From assembly GCA_905221605.1 (NCBI GenBank), contig CAJNDS010000091.1:15001-77000 (forward strand): a stretch of DNA of 62,000 nt. Reading direction: 5' to 3'. The notes below the pieces were generated by a model, which was not told where the DNA came from, searched no databases, and saw only the letters and a program-made list of their open reading frames with translations. The position numbers and the translations under genes are program-made. This DNA comes from Symbiodinium natans. Its lineage: Eukaryota > Sar > Dinophyceae > Suessiales > Symbiodiniaceae. Below are positions 10,501 to 20,327 of this stretch, piece after piece (the first letter of the stretch is position 1; each line of letters opens with the position of its first letter).

Positions 10501-11285
10501 AAGCCCTTTCGGGTTTAGGCTTTAGGGTTTAGGGCTAAACCCCCAAATAACCCTGAACCCGTAAAGTCTTAAACTTTGAAGCCCTCATAGACGGCCAGGG
10601 ATCTTCATCCCAGCCTCTTCCTGAGGAGCCAAGGGGGGTTGGGTTTAAGAACTTGGGGTTGAGGGTTTAGGGTTTAGGGTTGGCAGGGTTCTTAGTAGGA
10701 AGCCAGGAGTTATAAGTGCCTTGTAGTCCCTGAACCCTAAGCGCCCCAAACGACTCGAACTCACTAGGCCCTGCTAGGTTCCCAGTGGAATTGTTGGTGT
10801 TTGAGCCTCGGAGCAAATCGTGCAACAAGCCCAATCCCTAAACCCCAAACCCTCACACGCTCGTGGCTGGTGCAGGGAGCAGGTTCCCGAATTAAGCGTT
10901 TGCGGTTTAGGGTGTAGGGCTTAGGATTCAGGGTTGAGGTTATGTATGTTGACAGGATGAAGTCTAGCGCCGTGTGCTCTTCTCAACTTCACGGCCGTGT
11001 GTCCAGGGCACGAAGCACCTCACAGACCAGATCCGCACGACGTCTCCTCTTCAGTGTCTGCAGAACTTGAGCCACCTGCCCAGGACTCCTTCTCCAGGTG
11101 AACCTTCGCTTCTGAAGTCGCTGAAGCTCTTTGGAAGTTAAGCTGCTCAGACATTGACATTGGGTTCGTTGCTTAGGCAATTCACGTCCTAGTTGGCTGC
11201 AGGAGCGATTAGGGCACTTCGCTGGATTGCCGCCTGTCTTCCTTTGAAGCCTAAAGGTTTGGGCCTTAGAGTATGCGCTCTCCAA
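4490..11285 (-). CDS. PPR gene 1 (tandem pentatricopeptide-repeat protein), broken
   Basis: Minus-strand gene for an RNA-binding helical-repeat protein of the kind that acts on organelle transcripts. Exons with PPR signature: about 11285-11000 (LKRRRRADLVCEVLRAL), 9645-9565, 8955-8887, 8522-8450, 8344-8301, 7342-7299, 7182-7093, 6909-6811, 5005-4919, 4624-4490. Repeats show the dinoflagellate PPR consensus, for example PDVISY.A.ISSCEK and WQLALHLF. Eight introns give in-frame joins: 4625-4918, 5006-6810, 7343-8300, 8345-8449, 8523-8886, 8956-9564 cleanly, and 7183-7298 and 6910-7092 do not. The 7342-7299 exon lacks one base (AGCTCTGTGAG for AGCTCCTGTGAG) and its join to 7182 is off by one. 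That suggests a decaying gene or assembly error. The 5' exon assignment is inferred by similarity to the start of PPR gene 2. Start codon unproven. Confidence 0.75.
4625..4918 (-). mobile_element. introner family D in PPR gene 1, with nested element
   Basis: In gene sense the intron starts GCTG-CTCGGTAGGCCC and ends CATCCTAG-GCTA. The TSD pair GCTG/GCTA brackets the family D termini CTCGGTAGG and CATCCTAG. Removal restores ...PDVIS-YGASILSCEE in frame. GC donor, 294 nt. It is longer than other D copies because a second TIR element (4692-4794) is nested in it. Confidence 0.8.
4692..4794. mobile_element. nested TIR element inside an introner
   Basis: Begins GGGTAGTCTCCTAAA and ends TTAGCGAACTACCC, with GGGTAGT / ACTACCC as the clear TIR and weak complementarity beyond. 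It resembles family E in end sequence. It lies wholly inside the family D intron. Confidence 0.55.
5018..5085. repeat. variant telomere-like array (TTTAGGGG)
   Basis: Eight to nine copies of the 8-mer GGGGTTTA, homogeneous, inside the large PPR gene 1 intron. A duplicated 3' splice region (TCTCACATGAGCCTCGG) lies on both sides of it (4995 and 5132). Confidence 0.9.
5136..5590. other. intron interior between duplicated splice site and RT fragment
   Basis: Contains degenerate GGGTTTATA-type repeats (5160-5280), about 220 bases of unassigned low-GC sequence (5285-5500), a truncated family B end (CTACTTGAAGGTTCATGGG at 5500) and a CCCTAGA/CCCTAAA array (5521-5594). No coding signal. Confidence 0.6.
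5602..6789 (+). pseudogene. non-LTR (LINE-type) reverse transcriptase fragment
   Basis: The first frame (5602-5800) reads RRAQDLAIN then LLFLDWRMAFDKVDH, the LINE RT palm motif with its first catalytic Asp. After a one-base shift near 5800 the frame continues GIRQGCPLSPYLF and the catalytic box YADDTLLLA (around 5980), then NPEKTELL and KYLGAQIS. It stops at 6301. Further pieces follow in other frames: MYGLDSLTLE with HLRRCIGIKASYFSHI (6324 on) and RRGHPQRYWLEVVEESA (6550 on). A run of nine A at 6788 looks like a retained poly-A tail. There is no endonuclease domain and at least three frame breaks, so it is a dead, 5'-truncated copy. It is the only plus-strand gene-like sequence well supported here. 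Confidence 0.85.
7183..7294 (-). mobile_element. TIR element family C in PPR gene 1
   Basis: In gene sense the element is CTAGGACCCAGAGTAGGCC ... GGCTACTCATGGGTCTAG, flanked by GAAC and GAAA. It separates two PPR exons (GRWEMAL-like and KLFGSISGAQLSPN). Excision at the flanks leaves a one-base frame error, so the donor side has probably decayed. Confidence 0.7.
7343..8300 (-). other. 958-nt intron of PPR gene 1 holding a long GT/GTGC tract
   Basis: Joining 8301 to 7342 gives SYA-AISS in frame with a GC donor (GCTGCTTC) and acceptor CCGAG|G. Direct-repeat match at the ends is only 2 of 4. The interior is dominated by the microsatellite at 7529-8186. Confidence 0.65.
7529..8186. repeat. compound (GT)n / (GTGC)n / (GTGCGA)n microsatellite
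   Basis: About 650 bases of nearly unbroken alternating purine-pyrimidine. It begins with about 25 GT, then GTGC-rich, then nine copies of GCGAGCGT-type units near 8023-8092, then GTGC and GT again. Long frames through it on both strands (poly His-Thr-Arg-Ala, poly Cys-Val) are artefacts. Such sequence favours Z-DNA. Confidence 0.97.
8345..8449 (-). mobile_element. telomere-repeat intron with perfect GAAT duplication
   Basis: In gene sense: ...TTCGACG, GAAT, CTGGGTTTAAGG, then about eight TTTAGGG-type units, GCAGAAGCCCAG, GAAT, GCTTCTG. The GAAT copies are identical, the ends CTGGG / CCCAG are inverted, and removal gives LFDG-MLLAQLSPD in frame. GA donor, AG acceptor, 105 nt. Almost the whole intron is telomere repeat. 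Confidence 0.8.
8523..8886 (-). mobile_element. intron of PPR gene 1 containing a family B element
   Basis: Joining 8887 to 8522 gives CPDV-VNYSAAISSC in frame. GC donor (GCGA), acceptor AAGTAAG|GTGA, so the end duplication is GCGA/GTGA. The acceptor-proximal 175 bases are a family B element (CTTACTTGGAGG ... CCATGAACCTC). The donor-proximal part is telomere-like repeat. Confidence 0.75.
8956..9564 (-). other. 609-nt intron of PPR gene 1
   Basis: Joining 9565 to 8955 gives SSCEK-VGAWQLALHLF in frame. GC donor, acceptor CGCCAG|G; no duplication beyond G. The interior (9160-9430) is single-copy sequence with an open plus frame I could not assign; the edges are telomere-like. Confidence 0.6.
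9646..10984. other. telomere-like repeats and unassigned sequence
   Basis: Probably the first large intron of PPR gene 1. It holds TTTGGGG runs (9667-9712), CCCCAAA runs (10130-10185), TTTAGGG runs (10305-10350) and a possible minus exon at about 10290-10205 (frame TKAFQTAKDGASVLLPG). No firm gene. Confidence 0.5.
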
Positions 11286-13902
11286 GAAGCAGCTTCGGTC
11301 CGAGCAGTGCGTCGACTTTCTCCGGGGCCACAGGGGGCCTCAAATGCTGCAGACTCCGCACCAAGCTGCTGGATGCGTGCCGGCAAGCACTGCTCCTGAA
11401 AAATGGGAAGCCATAAAACCCTACAAACCGGGCTGCTCTTCTCGCGGCTTTGGGTTCAGGACTTCGTACTCGCCAACAGGGGAGTCGGGGGACCAGTATG
11501 GTTAGGTGTTGATCTAAAATTTGGGCTTTCTTCAGCACGGAATGGAAAGATGTACTATCTGCAATGACTCTGCTACATGTAGCTCATGTCCTAGAATTGC
11601 AGAACAAGAGGCCCCCCCCCCAAAAAAAAAAAAAAAAAAAACAAACAGGCCCAAACGTAAAGCAGTCTCTGTATCCAGGGCCCTGACACCGCTGGAGTCC
11701 CCAACATAATCGGTTAGGGTTTAGGGTTTGGGGTTTTGGGTTTAGGGTATAGGGTTTCGTAGTGGTCGCTGGAACCCTAAAACCCTAAGCCCAAACCTTG
11801 ATAGGGTTAGGCGTTGAGTGTCTTAGGGCATCTCTTGGGCTCCGATTTTCAGTAGGGTTGAGGGCGCCTACCCGTCCCTAAGACCAAACCCAACTTGGAG
11901 GTTCATAGTTATAAGGGTAACTCTGCTTACAGCCTCTTAGGGTACATATAACCGTACGTGAGAAGTACCCTGAATCCGACACCCTAAACCCTAAACCCGA
12001 AACCCTAAACCCTAAACCCTAAACACCAAGCCCAGCTCCTGGGAGGCAGGGCTTGGAAGTTGCTTATCCGACAAGCAAGAGGGCGGCCCATCAGCAGTAA
12101 GGGCTATTTTGCAGCTTGGGTTTGGGATATAGGGTTTAGGGTTTAGGGTTCAGGGTTCAGGGTTTAGGGTTTGGGGTTTAGGGTTTAGGGTTCAGGGTTT
12201 GGGCCTTGGGAGTGTAAGGTTAAGGAATTTCACGATTTAGGGCTTAGGGTCCAGTATTCGACTTCTACTGCAGGATGAGGGTTGACGTAACTCAAGAGGT
12301 TCAACCCTAGACTCAGGAGCCGTAGGAATTGAGCCTCCAAACCCCAAACCAAAAAAAAACCAAAACCCAAACCCTGACCCCAAAAACTAAACCTAAACCC
12401 CAAACACCCTAAAACTAAACCTAAACCCCGAAACCCCAAACCCCAAAAGAATAAAGCCCAGTTCTGAGCCAAGATCGGTGAAGCTGCATCCCTTGGGGGG
12501 GAGGGGGGGTGGGGGGCGGGATCGCCCGAAGCCACTCCTAGACGCTACTGCATGAGCTCCTCCTAACCTTTGGGACCAAATGAACCCTAAAAATGAGGGT
12601 CATATACCGATACGACTATAATTCCTACTAAGGTGCATGAACCATAAACCCGTTTAGGATTCACTTCGTCCCCTAATAAACCCCGTAATTACCTAAGCCA
12701 TAAGCCCGCTTTCAGCTTGTTCGCGCCACACTTCGGCAGGCCACCAGCCCCCTGAACCCGAAACTTCCTACACCCAAAGCAAGAGGCCCGAAACAACCTA
12801 AACCCAGGTTCAGGGTTTAGGGTTTAGGGTTTACGGTTTGGGGTTTAGGGTTTAGGGCTTTAACGGCAAAGTACCGCCTCAACCCTAGGAAGCCGCCCGA
12901 CGGGTCCCCGGAGCCAACGCTTAGGCCCTAGGCAAATGTCCAGTGATTCAAGAAAGGAGGAACCTTGAACCCTAAACCCTAAACCCTAAACTCTAAACCC
13001 TAAATCCTAACCCCACCCCCCTCCCAATCCCGAAACTACCACTCCGAAAGTTTCTGCAACCTCTGAACTTCGGGAGAAGCATTCAAGCATCTGCATACTT
13101 GCTTCCAACCTTGTGTAGACCGAGCAGTCGAGTGCAAGCAGGCCCAGGAACCCAAAGCGATCTCATGGAGTTTCGGGTCTGGCGGTTTAGGGTTTAGGGT
13201 TTAGGGTTTAGTGCGCAGTCAGCTTGTTTTTTCCCTCAGCCGATGCTTGGATCAGGAAAGCATGTCATCAATCAAAGCCACGGCTGAGCGCCGGAGGCAC
13301 CTCATGGACGGCAGCTTGCCGCCCTGTCCTCGCAGGGACCAGCAAGCGGCCACTTTCGCAGTTTAGGGTTTAGGGTTTAGGGTTTAGAGTTTAGGGTTTA
13401 GGGTTAGGGTTTAGGGTTTAGGGTTTAGGGTGGGGGTTTACGGCTTCAGGAAAAACTTCCATGAAGGGAGGCGAAAGCTGTCGGACTCGCAATACCACAT
13501 CTGCTACCGCCCTTGCTCACTGCTGAGGCGAAAAGAACTCAGGGATTTGAATGAACATGTAGGTCGTTCCCTCAATCAGGTCAATTTTGTGCGGGGGCCC
13601 AAAAAGAGACTCAATGCAACAGAACTACCCATGCAGTGTTTCAGAACCCATTGAACTGAAGTCTCCAAGGGTTATGCCCCAAGTATGGATACACCTGTGG
13701 ATAAGAAGATTATCGTAAACTTAGACCCCCACACCCCCCGCCCCCCCCACCCCACGCCCACCACCCCACCCCCAGCCACCAGTGGAGCCCGGCGCATGTT
13801 TCGATCGCAGCTCTGATGCCGGGCTCACGTTCAAAGCTGTGCGTGTGCTTAGGCGTGTACGTGCTGACCATGCAGCAAGTACACGCTCTAAGCATGAAGA
13901 GT
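11286..13902. other. mostly non-coding: repeats with isolated possible exons
   Basis: Contains C10-A20 at 11612-11641, a partial family B end (11895-11965), TTTAGGG arrays (12128-12200, 13185-13212, 13362-13430) and a C-rich tract (13726-13772). A possible plus exon follows a pyrimidine-rich acceptor at 13234-13362 (frame ATAERRRHLMDGSLPPC). Another open island lies on the minus strand at 13160-13035. None is assigned. Confidence 0.45.
11612..11641. repeat. poly-C/poly-A junction
   Basis: C10 directly followed by A20. Same polarity as the C23-A18 block at 30043 and the inverse of the T-G blocks at 31910 and 43930. Confidence 0.95.
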
Positions 13903-15680
13903 TTATGTGTCGGAGCTTCTGGCCCGCTCTGCGTGCTGCTCCTGCGGATTCTCCAAAGCATTCAGTGCTGCTGCTGCCTCTGCTTCGGACACGCCGGCCG
14001 AAAAGAGGCTGACCTTTAATCCGATCTGAGGCCACTTCTTAACCAACTCAGCATAGGCCGGCAGCGTGAACACTTCACTTGTGTGGTCCTTGATGAAGGA
14101 GATGCAAGCCTTCTCGAGCTCCTTGGCCTGGAGGAGGTACGCTTGGCAGAGGATGCTGCAGACCTGTGACACGCTGAGCTCTCTGCAGAGCTTCGCCTCA
14201 CACCACCCGTGAAGCCGAGCGACTTGATATTTGTGGCTCACGGCCAAGAGAGCCTTACTTCTCCAATAACCAAGGGGAGAAACAGGTAACTTTATTGTTC
14301 CTACTACTAGTAAATAAGGAAACCCAAAAAGCTTAAAGTTCAACTATTGGCTAAGTAAGGAGCCTGCATCAGAGACTGCTGTGGGCTGCTGCTCCCATTC
14401 TCACGCTCGCTTGCGGTCCCTGAGAAGTTTTGGAGATCGGGGAAGCAGTCAGTGTAGAGGAACTGCAAGAAGCTTTTGAAAGTGGTGATATCGCAATCCT
14501 CGATTACGATGGTTTTCGACACGCTCTCCTGCATTCCCGCCCCCAGCTGCTTCTTGAAAACTTCGGACCTGGCACAGAGAACTTGCGAGTGTGCCTGGAT
14601 GACTTCGCCCTGTACCCTGAACGTCACATCGCTGCAGGTACCTTCCTCGAAGAGTGCGCGGTTGTCTTGGCTAAGGGTCGGGGCGGGGACCTTCGTGGCA
14701 AGGCTCCAAGGCTTGGACTCTGCTCCTCCCTGAGGACGGACTTCCAGCTCGAACTTTAAGGTCAGCGTGTCGTCCTGCACCCACTGGGACCGCAGCAGCT
14801 CCTGGTGGCTAAGCCCGAAGATACCCAAGACTGCCGGCGGATTGGCCCGCCGCCAGTACACATCCGGGCCAATGTAGAGATCTGGCTTAAATGCGTCTTT
14901 GTTGTAAATGACATCTTTCGTCTCCCCCCACTGCATGAACTCCCCATTCTGTGCCTTGGCATAGATGCGGTACCGAAGCAGAACATTGCTTCTCCCAGAT
15001 GGCACACTGGGCACAATGGCAACTGATCCCCAACAAGACTGATTAGGATGACCTTCATCACATTCAATTGAACTGCCATCAGAATCATCATCAGAAACTA
15101 TGCCATAGTGATCATCGCCTTCAAAGAAGTCATTACCTTCATCATCATCAGCATCATCATCATCATCATCGTCCCGATTAGAATTATAAAGAAAAGTAGA
15201 AAATGGCCGCCCGGCCCAAGGGTTGTAAGCAAAATGGAATGTCTCCGTACCAAGATCAAACGGCGTTGACCACAGACAGTCAAAGTCATCATGCGGATAC
15301 TCTTGCCACAGCATGCTTTCCATCCAGGAACAGCCAATGATTCTCCACACGTACTCGCCCCTGGCGACCGTGGCCGCACAATGTGTGCTTGCTCCACCAC
15401 TTGCATGAAGCACGGAGTGTTTTCTGGGATATGCAGGTACATCTTTATTATCATACTTACCGTCGTCCATGCGTCGTCTCAAGCCTTGTTCACGATCATT
15501 GCGCCTCTGTGCTCGGAGTCGCCGTGTCATCGCCAAGTGCAGCTCTGCTCGCAGATTCCGCCGCTCTCTTGCCTGTTCCGTCTCGGCTCGGAGTTCTTCG
15601 AGTCTCGCCTCCTCGGCTTCCGCCTCACGCCGGGTGGCCTCAATCTCGGCCCGGAGCTCGTCGGCGGTCATCGATGCCAT
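13903..15680 (-). CDS. MATH-BTB-BACK domain protein (SPOP-like architecture), complete
   Basis: Two exons: 15680-14364 (439 codons) and 14253-13903 (116 codons plus TAA), 555 residues. The N-terminus is a charged coiled coil (about residues 5-70, rich in RxEAEAEEARLEEL). Then comes a MATH/TRAF-like domain (about 90-325; GEYVWRIIGCSWMES near its start, LKFELEVRPQ near its end) with a very acidic insert (D-rich, near residue 165). The BTB/POZ domain (about 335-450) has CSDVTFRVQGEVIQAHSQVL and FLQFLYTDCF. A BACK-like helical region (SVSQVCSILCQAYLLQA) follows, then an Ala/Glu-rich tail. Proteins of this layout are substrate adaptors of CUL3 ubiquitin ligases; that role is inferred from family. 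The start MASMTADELRAEIE is preferred over an upstream in-frame ATG at 15734. The single intron is an introner. Confidence 0.88.
14254..14363 (-). mobile_element. introner family G in the BTB gene
   Basis: In gene sense: ATGCAG, GCTC, CTTACTTAGCCAATAGTT ... TTATTGGAGAAGTAAG, GCTC, TCTTGG. A perfect 4-bp GCTC duplication brackets an element whose ends are inverted repeats (CTTACTT..CCAATA). The 5' GCTC gives a GC donor and the element end gives AG. Removal of 110 nt rejoins SLMQ-ALLAVSHKYQ in mid BTB domain, a well-conserved region, which makes the intron call secure. Confidence 0.9.
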
Positions 15681-16146
15681 GGCACTAGGCCTCGGGATCC
15701 CACTAACAAATAACTTCCTGAACCTGCAGGCCAAAGCGGCTGCGCACCCTGAGAAGCGTCCTCCAACCTTATAGCCCCCCCCAACCAGCTAGCCCCCCAA
15801 GTGCCATGTCTTAACGTTAAAACATTCCCCTAGAGAGCCACCCCAAACCCGAAGGCCCCCTAAACCATCAAAAGGCATCAATGGCCTCATTGCGTCTTAG
15901 GGCTGTGAGTTAAAAGCCACGGTCCTCTGTCTCTTCTTGTGCCTCTCCAGCTTCTTGGCATTGGCTTCCACCTGAAAGGGGCCCCACGAATCCTAAACCC
16001 TAAACCCTAAACCCTAAACCCTAATCCCTGAACCCTGAACCCTGAACCCTGAACCCTGAACCACACAGTAGCATCTCCTGCCCAGAAGATCCAAATATGG
16101 AAGGTTCCAAACCATGTGAAGCCACAGACCTTCTGAAGCCGCAGTG

Positions 16147-16273
16147 CTTAGGGTTTAGGGTTTAGGGTTTAGGGTTTAGGGTTTAGGGTTTAGGGTTTAG
16201 GGTTTAGGGTTTAGGGTTTAGGGTTTAGGGTTTAGGGTTTAGGGTTTAGGGTTTAGGGTTTAGGGTTTAGGGT
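16147..16273. repeat. telomere-like array (TTTAGGG)18
   Basis: About 18 perfect tandem TTTAGGG units, among the longest uninterrupted arrays. Arrays of opposite orientation lie at 15990-16035 and 16989. Confidence 0.97.
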
Positions 16274-16988
16274 TCCCGAAGGCCTAAACCGTAAACCCCA
16301 ATCCCCTGAGATCGTTGAAGCTCTGCCCTGTGTGAGCCTCTCCATACTTGGAGCGCGAGGGTTCTAGTAGGGTTTAGGTTTTAAGACTTAAGAATATCTG
16401 AGTATTGGTGTAGGATTTGTGCATATGTGGGATTCCCTGAATCATGGACCTTTGCTTGGTACCTTACATTTAAGGCTCCGCATGAACATGATTCGCAGAA
16501 TGGACCATGATTTAGAGAACCTCCCGTATAGAACTGAAGAGTACTCTAAGTGTCAAACCCTGGGCCCTAAACCCGAACAAAAAGCCTCGTCCCCAATACC
16601 ATCAAATCTCACCTTTTCAGGGACCATGCTAAGGGACAACCCCTTGACACTAAACCCTAAACCCTAGACCCTCGCTCGTGGGCCTTCATAAGCCCTCAGG
16701 CTCGCTAAGCTCATGGGCCTGGATTTAGGTTTGAGTATATCCACATGAAGAATTTGCTACTGCAATCCTGAGATCTCCCCAAACCCTGCCCTAAACCCTC
16801 TGGGGTTCCGCCTTTTGGGGGATTTAGGGCTATGGCTTCGTATTTCATTGACAACTAAGGGGGAGCGTAAGCGGCTACTGTTGGTGTTAGCTTAGGCTGG
16901 AGGGTCCAAGGATGTGAGAGCTTGTCTAGCATTCTGCAGCTGCCCAGGATGCGAAGCTGAAACCCTAAACCCTAAACTTTTGAATCCT

Positions 16989-17082
16989 AAACCCTAAACC
17001 CTAAACCCTAAACCCTAAACCCTAAACCCTAAACCCTAAACCCTAAACCCTAAACCCTAAACCCTAAACCCTAAGCCCTAAA
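16989..17082. repeat. telomere-like array (CCCTAAA)13
   Basis: About 13 CCCTAAA units with one CCCTAAG near the end. Confidence 0.97.
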
Positions 17083-20055
17083 CCCACCCTGAATCTTGCG
17101 CCGATGCCGAGGATGTATCATTTAGCTTACCCTGGTGGGCCCTTAAGTTTTTGGTTTGCTCAGGGGTGCTTCACAAGGTGGAGAATCGGTGAGAGTGGAT
17201 AAGAATAATACTTCAGCAGGCATGAATGTGAGGGTTTAGGGTTTAGGGTTTAGGGTTTGGGGTTTAGGGTTAAAAAGTGAATGTGGCCTCTTGTCCAGCA
17301 ACTCTGTGCATGTGGGCGCGTCGGACAACTTGTGCATCCACGCATGCTGGAAAGGGCTGGCCCATCCCTCAACCCTATGCCCTCAAGCTTAACCCCTAAA
17401 CGCCCAAAACCAGAAGTGAAAAGACCAAACCAGGGTTCAAGCGCCTTTTGGGGTTTCATGAGGTTCCCCAGCAAAGTAGGAAGAGTGCCCAAAACCCTAA
17501 ACCATAACCCCCCTGGACCCCAAACTCTAAACTGTGAACCCTAAACTCATGGCCAGGATAAATAGAAATTGCATGCGTTTCATTACGAGCAGCTCGTACA
17601 ATAATCCTTCATCCTTCCCCGTGTTAAAACTGACCAAGAAAGGCTACAAGGCCCCGCATGGTCCCAGGAGGTTCCAGGAGGCCCCAGGCTCGGCAAAAGA
17701 CCCCAGAAGGCCCCAACCCAAAAGGCCCCAGCAAAGCGCGGAAGCCCGAAAAGGCCGCAGGAGGCCCCAAAGGCACCAGGAAGCCCAAAAGGCACCCCAA
17801 ACCTCCCAACACCACCCAAAACGAAGTTGGCAAGATTTCAGCGAAAGCAAAAAACACAAAACCCGGCAAAACCCGACAAGACTCCGCACACAAACCCTAG
17901 ACAATTTCTATAAACCCTAAACCCGAAACCCGAAACCATAGACCCTAGAGTCTCTAGACTCTGAACCCTAAACCCTAGCACCTTTGGAAGCCGAACCTCG
18001 GTTTTGGGTTACGGGAATGTGGGTGGAAGGCTCTGCCACGCTGAACCACAAGCAATGTAGTACAAGGGTTAAGGGTTTAGGGTTTAGGGTTGTAGTGCAA
18101 GGGGCTCATCTTCCCTGATTCAAACTTACTTAGAGCCCAGTTGGGCTTAAGCCGTTGGACATCATGGCTCCCAACACAAACAATAATTCAGCTCCATGCA
18201 GCACTCCATGTGCCCATACAGTTTGTGGTGGAACCCCAAAGCTACTACATCCACTCTCTTGGTAATGCTGTGAGCTGTTATTTTTTACATCGATGTAAGA
18301 AGCAGTTCGCAGCATTACGTGGACCCTAAGAGGCTTTCGGGTTCAGGGTTTAAACCCCTCATGGGCCCTCACTTGGAGGAACCTGTGGGTACTTACAAGT
18401 AGGGTTCTAAGTGCCTTAAAGAAGGCGATAACCATAGCATACCATAGTTACCCCACTTCTAACCTCACTTTGAAAAGCACACAAGAACCCCCCAGTAGCT
18501 CCGACGGCTGCTACTGCTTCTGCTTTTTTTCGGTGGGAGCGGCGTTGGCTCGTCGAAAGGGCGCCCGGCTGTGTACCAAACCTAAGCACCCCAAGCCCTG
18601 CCTTTGTACCTAGGGGTTTAATTATAGGGTTTAGGGTTTGGGGTTTAGGGTTTAGGGGTTTAGTGTTATGGTTATCAGCATTGTAGGGTAGGGTTTCAGG
18701 ATCTTATAAGGTTCTTGTCGTTCCCCATGAAGATACATCACCTTGAGCGCCCCTAAACCCTATAAACCCTAAACCCCAAAACCCGTAAAACCTCTGAACC
18801 CTGCACTGACGTTCTGGGGCTTTGCCCCAGCCTACAAAAGAGAAAAGCCACCCAGCCACGGACACAGGAGAACCTCGGCCAAGCTTGCAGGAAGTGGCGG
18901 CTAAGGGTGGAGGGGGTGGGTTTCTTCAGTCATTGAATTCTGGGCCTTAAGGCCTAACCCCTAAACCCTCAACCCTACAGTCATGGGTTTAAGGGTTCAG
19001 GGTTTTAGGGTTGAAGGTTTTTGGGTCTAGGGGTTTGCGCTCGTTCTTGCAGGCAAGGGCTTCTGACTGAAGCTTTCCGGGATGGACTGAGGCTGAGTTA
19101 TCTGATCAAAAAAAGGTTGTCGAGGGCCCTATGAAGGGATCCTTGCTCCAAACCCTAGACTCCGAACCCTGGTTAAGCCTAAACCCTAACCCTAAACCCT
19201 AAACCCAAAACCCTAAGCCCCAAGCCCAACACCCTAAACCCTTAGCCGGAACTCTGGACCAGAGAAGTCCCTCAACCTTTTCTACACCATCGTGCTTCAT
19301 GATGCCCTTCCGACAAGTAGAACCCCCTCCCCCCCATAGGGTTTAGGGTTTAGGGTCCAAGCTTTCCTATCATCGGATCGTATAAGGGGCTAGCCCGATG
19401 TCCATTGGGCAGTTTAGAGGCTAGGGAACTCTACACCCGACTTTCTGCAAACTCGCTGCCTTCAAGCACTGAATTATTTGAGCTACAACCTTAAACCCGA
19501 TAAGCCTTGAGCCCTACACGAACAAAGCCAGGCTGCAAGCAAGATGGAGAGCAGCGCGACCAGCCAAGGAAAGGAAGACGTACCAGAACTGGTTGTGTCA
19601 AGCTCCTTAGGCATTTATTCAGGTTCTTGTTTGACAGAAATCAGCATTCCGACCCTAAGCCCTGAACCCTACAGCCTCCCATTAACCCTAGACGGTAAAC
19701 AGCTCCGTTATGGTGCATTGTGCATTTTCTGGGTTCGGGGTGCCCCGGACTAAGCATCAAAAGGAGTGCTACAGTGTTCTGCTAGGGAGGCCCTGGAGTG
19801 ACTCCATGTATGGACCTGAAACCCAAAAATCCGCAACCCTATCAAGCCTGAAACCCTATAGACCCACCCTAAACTCTAAACCCGAAACTCCGAAACTCAA
19901 TGAACCTTAGACCCTAAAGCCATGAAATCCTAAACCCCGAAACCCTCAACTCCCCTAGGGGCTGAATACCCTCGTACAAAAAGGTAAACCTTGTAAATCT
20001 AGTAGGGTTCTATACAACCAAAAAGGTTAAAGGTTCCCTACCCAGTCCCTTCGCT

Positions 20056-20108
20056 CTAAACCCTAAACCCTAAACCCTAAACCCTAAACCCTAAACCCTA
20101 AACCCTAA
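20056..20108. repeat. telomere-like array (CCCTAAA)7
   Basis: Seven CCCTAAA units, followed 110 bases later by a long array in the opposite orientation. Confidence 0.95.
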
Positions 20109-20220
20109 TGAACCCCAAGGACTCCCTGTCGCATGGGACCCCTTGAGGCTCCCGAGGCTTCGTAAGCCCAAGGGAGCCCTTTGATCACAAGTTTGGGTTT
20201 AGGGTTTCGGGGCTTAGGAA

Positions 20221-20327
20221 GGGGTTCAGGGTTTAGGGTTTAGGGTTTAGGGTTTAGGGTTTAGGGTTTAGGGTTTAGGGTTTAGGGTTTAGGGTTTAGG
20301 GTTTAGGGTTTAGGGTTTAGGGTTTAG
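20221..20327. repeat. telomere-like array (TTTAGGG)15
   Basis: About 15 perfect TTTAGGG units. With the array at 20056 it forms an outward-facing pair (CCCTAAA ... TTTAGGG). Confidence 0.97.

Larger units (their letters stand above)
15781..19540. other. telomere-like arrays and unassigned sequence, no firm gene
   Basis: Large arrays lie at 16147 and 16989. A purine-rich low-complexity tract of CCCCAGGAGG/CCCCAAAAGG type spans 17650-17880. A degenerate family B copy (CTTGGAGGAACCTGTGGG) lies near 18370-18470. Short open islands (for example minus 16150-16070) could be exons, but I cannot place them in a gene. Confidence 0.5.

Noticed and set aside
16147-16273. True chromosome end
   Set aside because: Arrays face both ways and are followed by genes on both sides; none is terminal in the window.
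17534-17920. Possible basic Pro/Lys protein
   Set aside because: Composition follows a purine-rich CCCCAGGAGG/CCCCAAAAGG tract; open on several frames and lacking any domain.
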